DNA from: Phycisphaerae bacterium
GTDB lineage: Bacteria; Planctomycetota; Phycisphaerae; UBA1845; PWPN01
Length of the DNA: 64,000 nucleotides
Direction of reading: 5' to 3'
Assembly: GCA_030372985.1 (NCBI GenBank)
Contig: JAUCQB010000217.1
Location: 1 to 64,000, forward strand
The notes beneath the pieces were generated by a model that ran no database searches, had not been told where the DNA came from, and was given only the letters and a program-made list of their open reading frames with translations. Shown piece after piece: positions 63,961-64,000 of this stretch (its first letter is position 1; each line of letters opens with the position of its first letter). A program made the translations under genes and the position numbers.

Positions 63961-64000
63961 ACCGGCGGCGGATGAAGACGGGGCGGCACCGGCGCCATTC

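Overview
The window looks like a chromosome segment of a flagellated, Gram-negative, high-GC bacterium, most likely a Planctomycetota member of the Phycisphaerae type. This is an inference from several traits: genes for both flagellar L- and P-rings (so an outer membrane), a PEP-CTERM protein, a secreted sulfatase, a GH84-like protein and other secreted carbohydrate-active proteins, long GT-C membrane proteins with a C-terminal extracytoplasmic domain, CsrA/FliW control of flagellin, and long high-GC antisense frames. There is no rRNA or phylogenetic marker to settle it.

Layout. (a) 1-7797: tail of an upstream gene, then a tight five-gene plus-strand operon: a membrane-anchored hexapeptide acyltransferase, two GT-C-like polytopic membrane proteins and two tandem CAT/condensation-superfamily acyltransferases. 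It looks like an envelope glycan or lipid modification system that I cannot match to a described pathway. (b) 7961-12570 (minus): a small basic protein, a secreted glycosidase-like protein and an ABC-F ATPase. (c) 12969-14761: a convergent type II restriction-modification pair whose stop codons share a CTAG. (d) 15052-20553: SGNH hydrolase, a third GT-C paralogue, a metzincin-like lipoprotein and a PEP-CTERM protein. (e) 21275-25058: rhodanese lipoprotein, thioredoxin-like lipoprotein, a cysteine-rich radical SAM enzyme resembling the tetraether-lipid-synthase group, and an OmpA/Pal lipoprotein. (f) 25308-27489 (minus): tRNA-Sec with UCA anticodon, two sets of hairpin-forming tandem repeats, and a selenophosphate synthetase ORF fused in frame to an AhpD-like domain. 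(g) 27598-33066 (minus): a group-3d-like NAD-linked [NiFe] hydrogenase operon (hoxF-U-Y-H, maturation protease, response regulator). (h) 34039-42809: DUF4097-like protein, a complete rnfCDGEAB operon preceded by an RseC-like gene, convergent apbE, and lipA. (i) 42824-50898: GH84-like protein, Tat-exported sugar-isomerase-like protein, pseudopilin-like protein, sulfatase, murD. (j) 51575-63960: flgF-G-A-H-I-J-N-K-L, fliW, csrA and flagellin.

How the parts work together. The Hox hydrogenase couples H2 to NAD(H), and Rnf couples ferredoxin and NAD(H) to an ion gradient. The ApbE encoded next to Rnf would attach the covalent FMNs of RnfD and RnfG. SelD and tRNA-Sec show that the organism makes selenoproteins, but no gene in this window contains a recognisable in-frame UGA. 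The FliW-CsrA-flagellin block is the known partner-switch module. The flagellin leader carries a 5-bp hairpin whose hexaloop contains the Shine-Dalgarno GGA, an almost textbook CsrA operator.

Most promising for follow-up: the SelD-AhpD fusion with a CxC-rich N-terminus flanked by hairpin repeats, the Tes-like radical SAM enzyme behind two redox lipoproteins, the GT-C/acyltransferase operon, and the unassigned restriction endonuclease.
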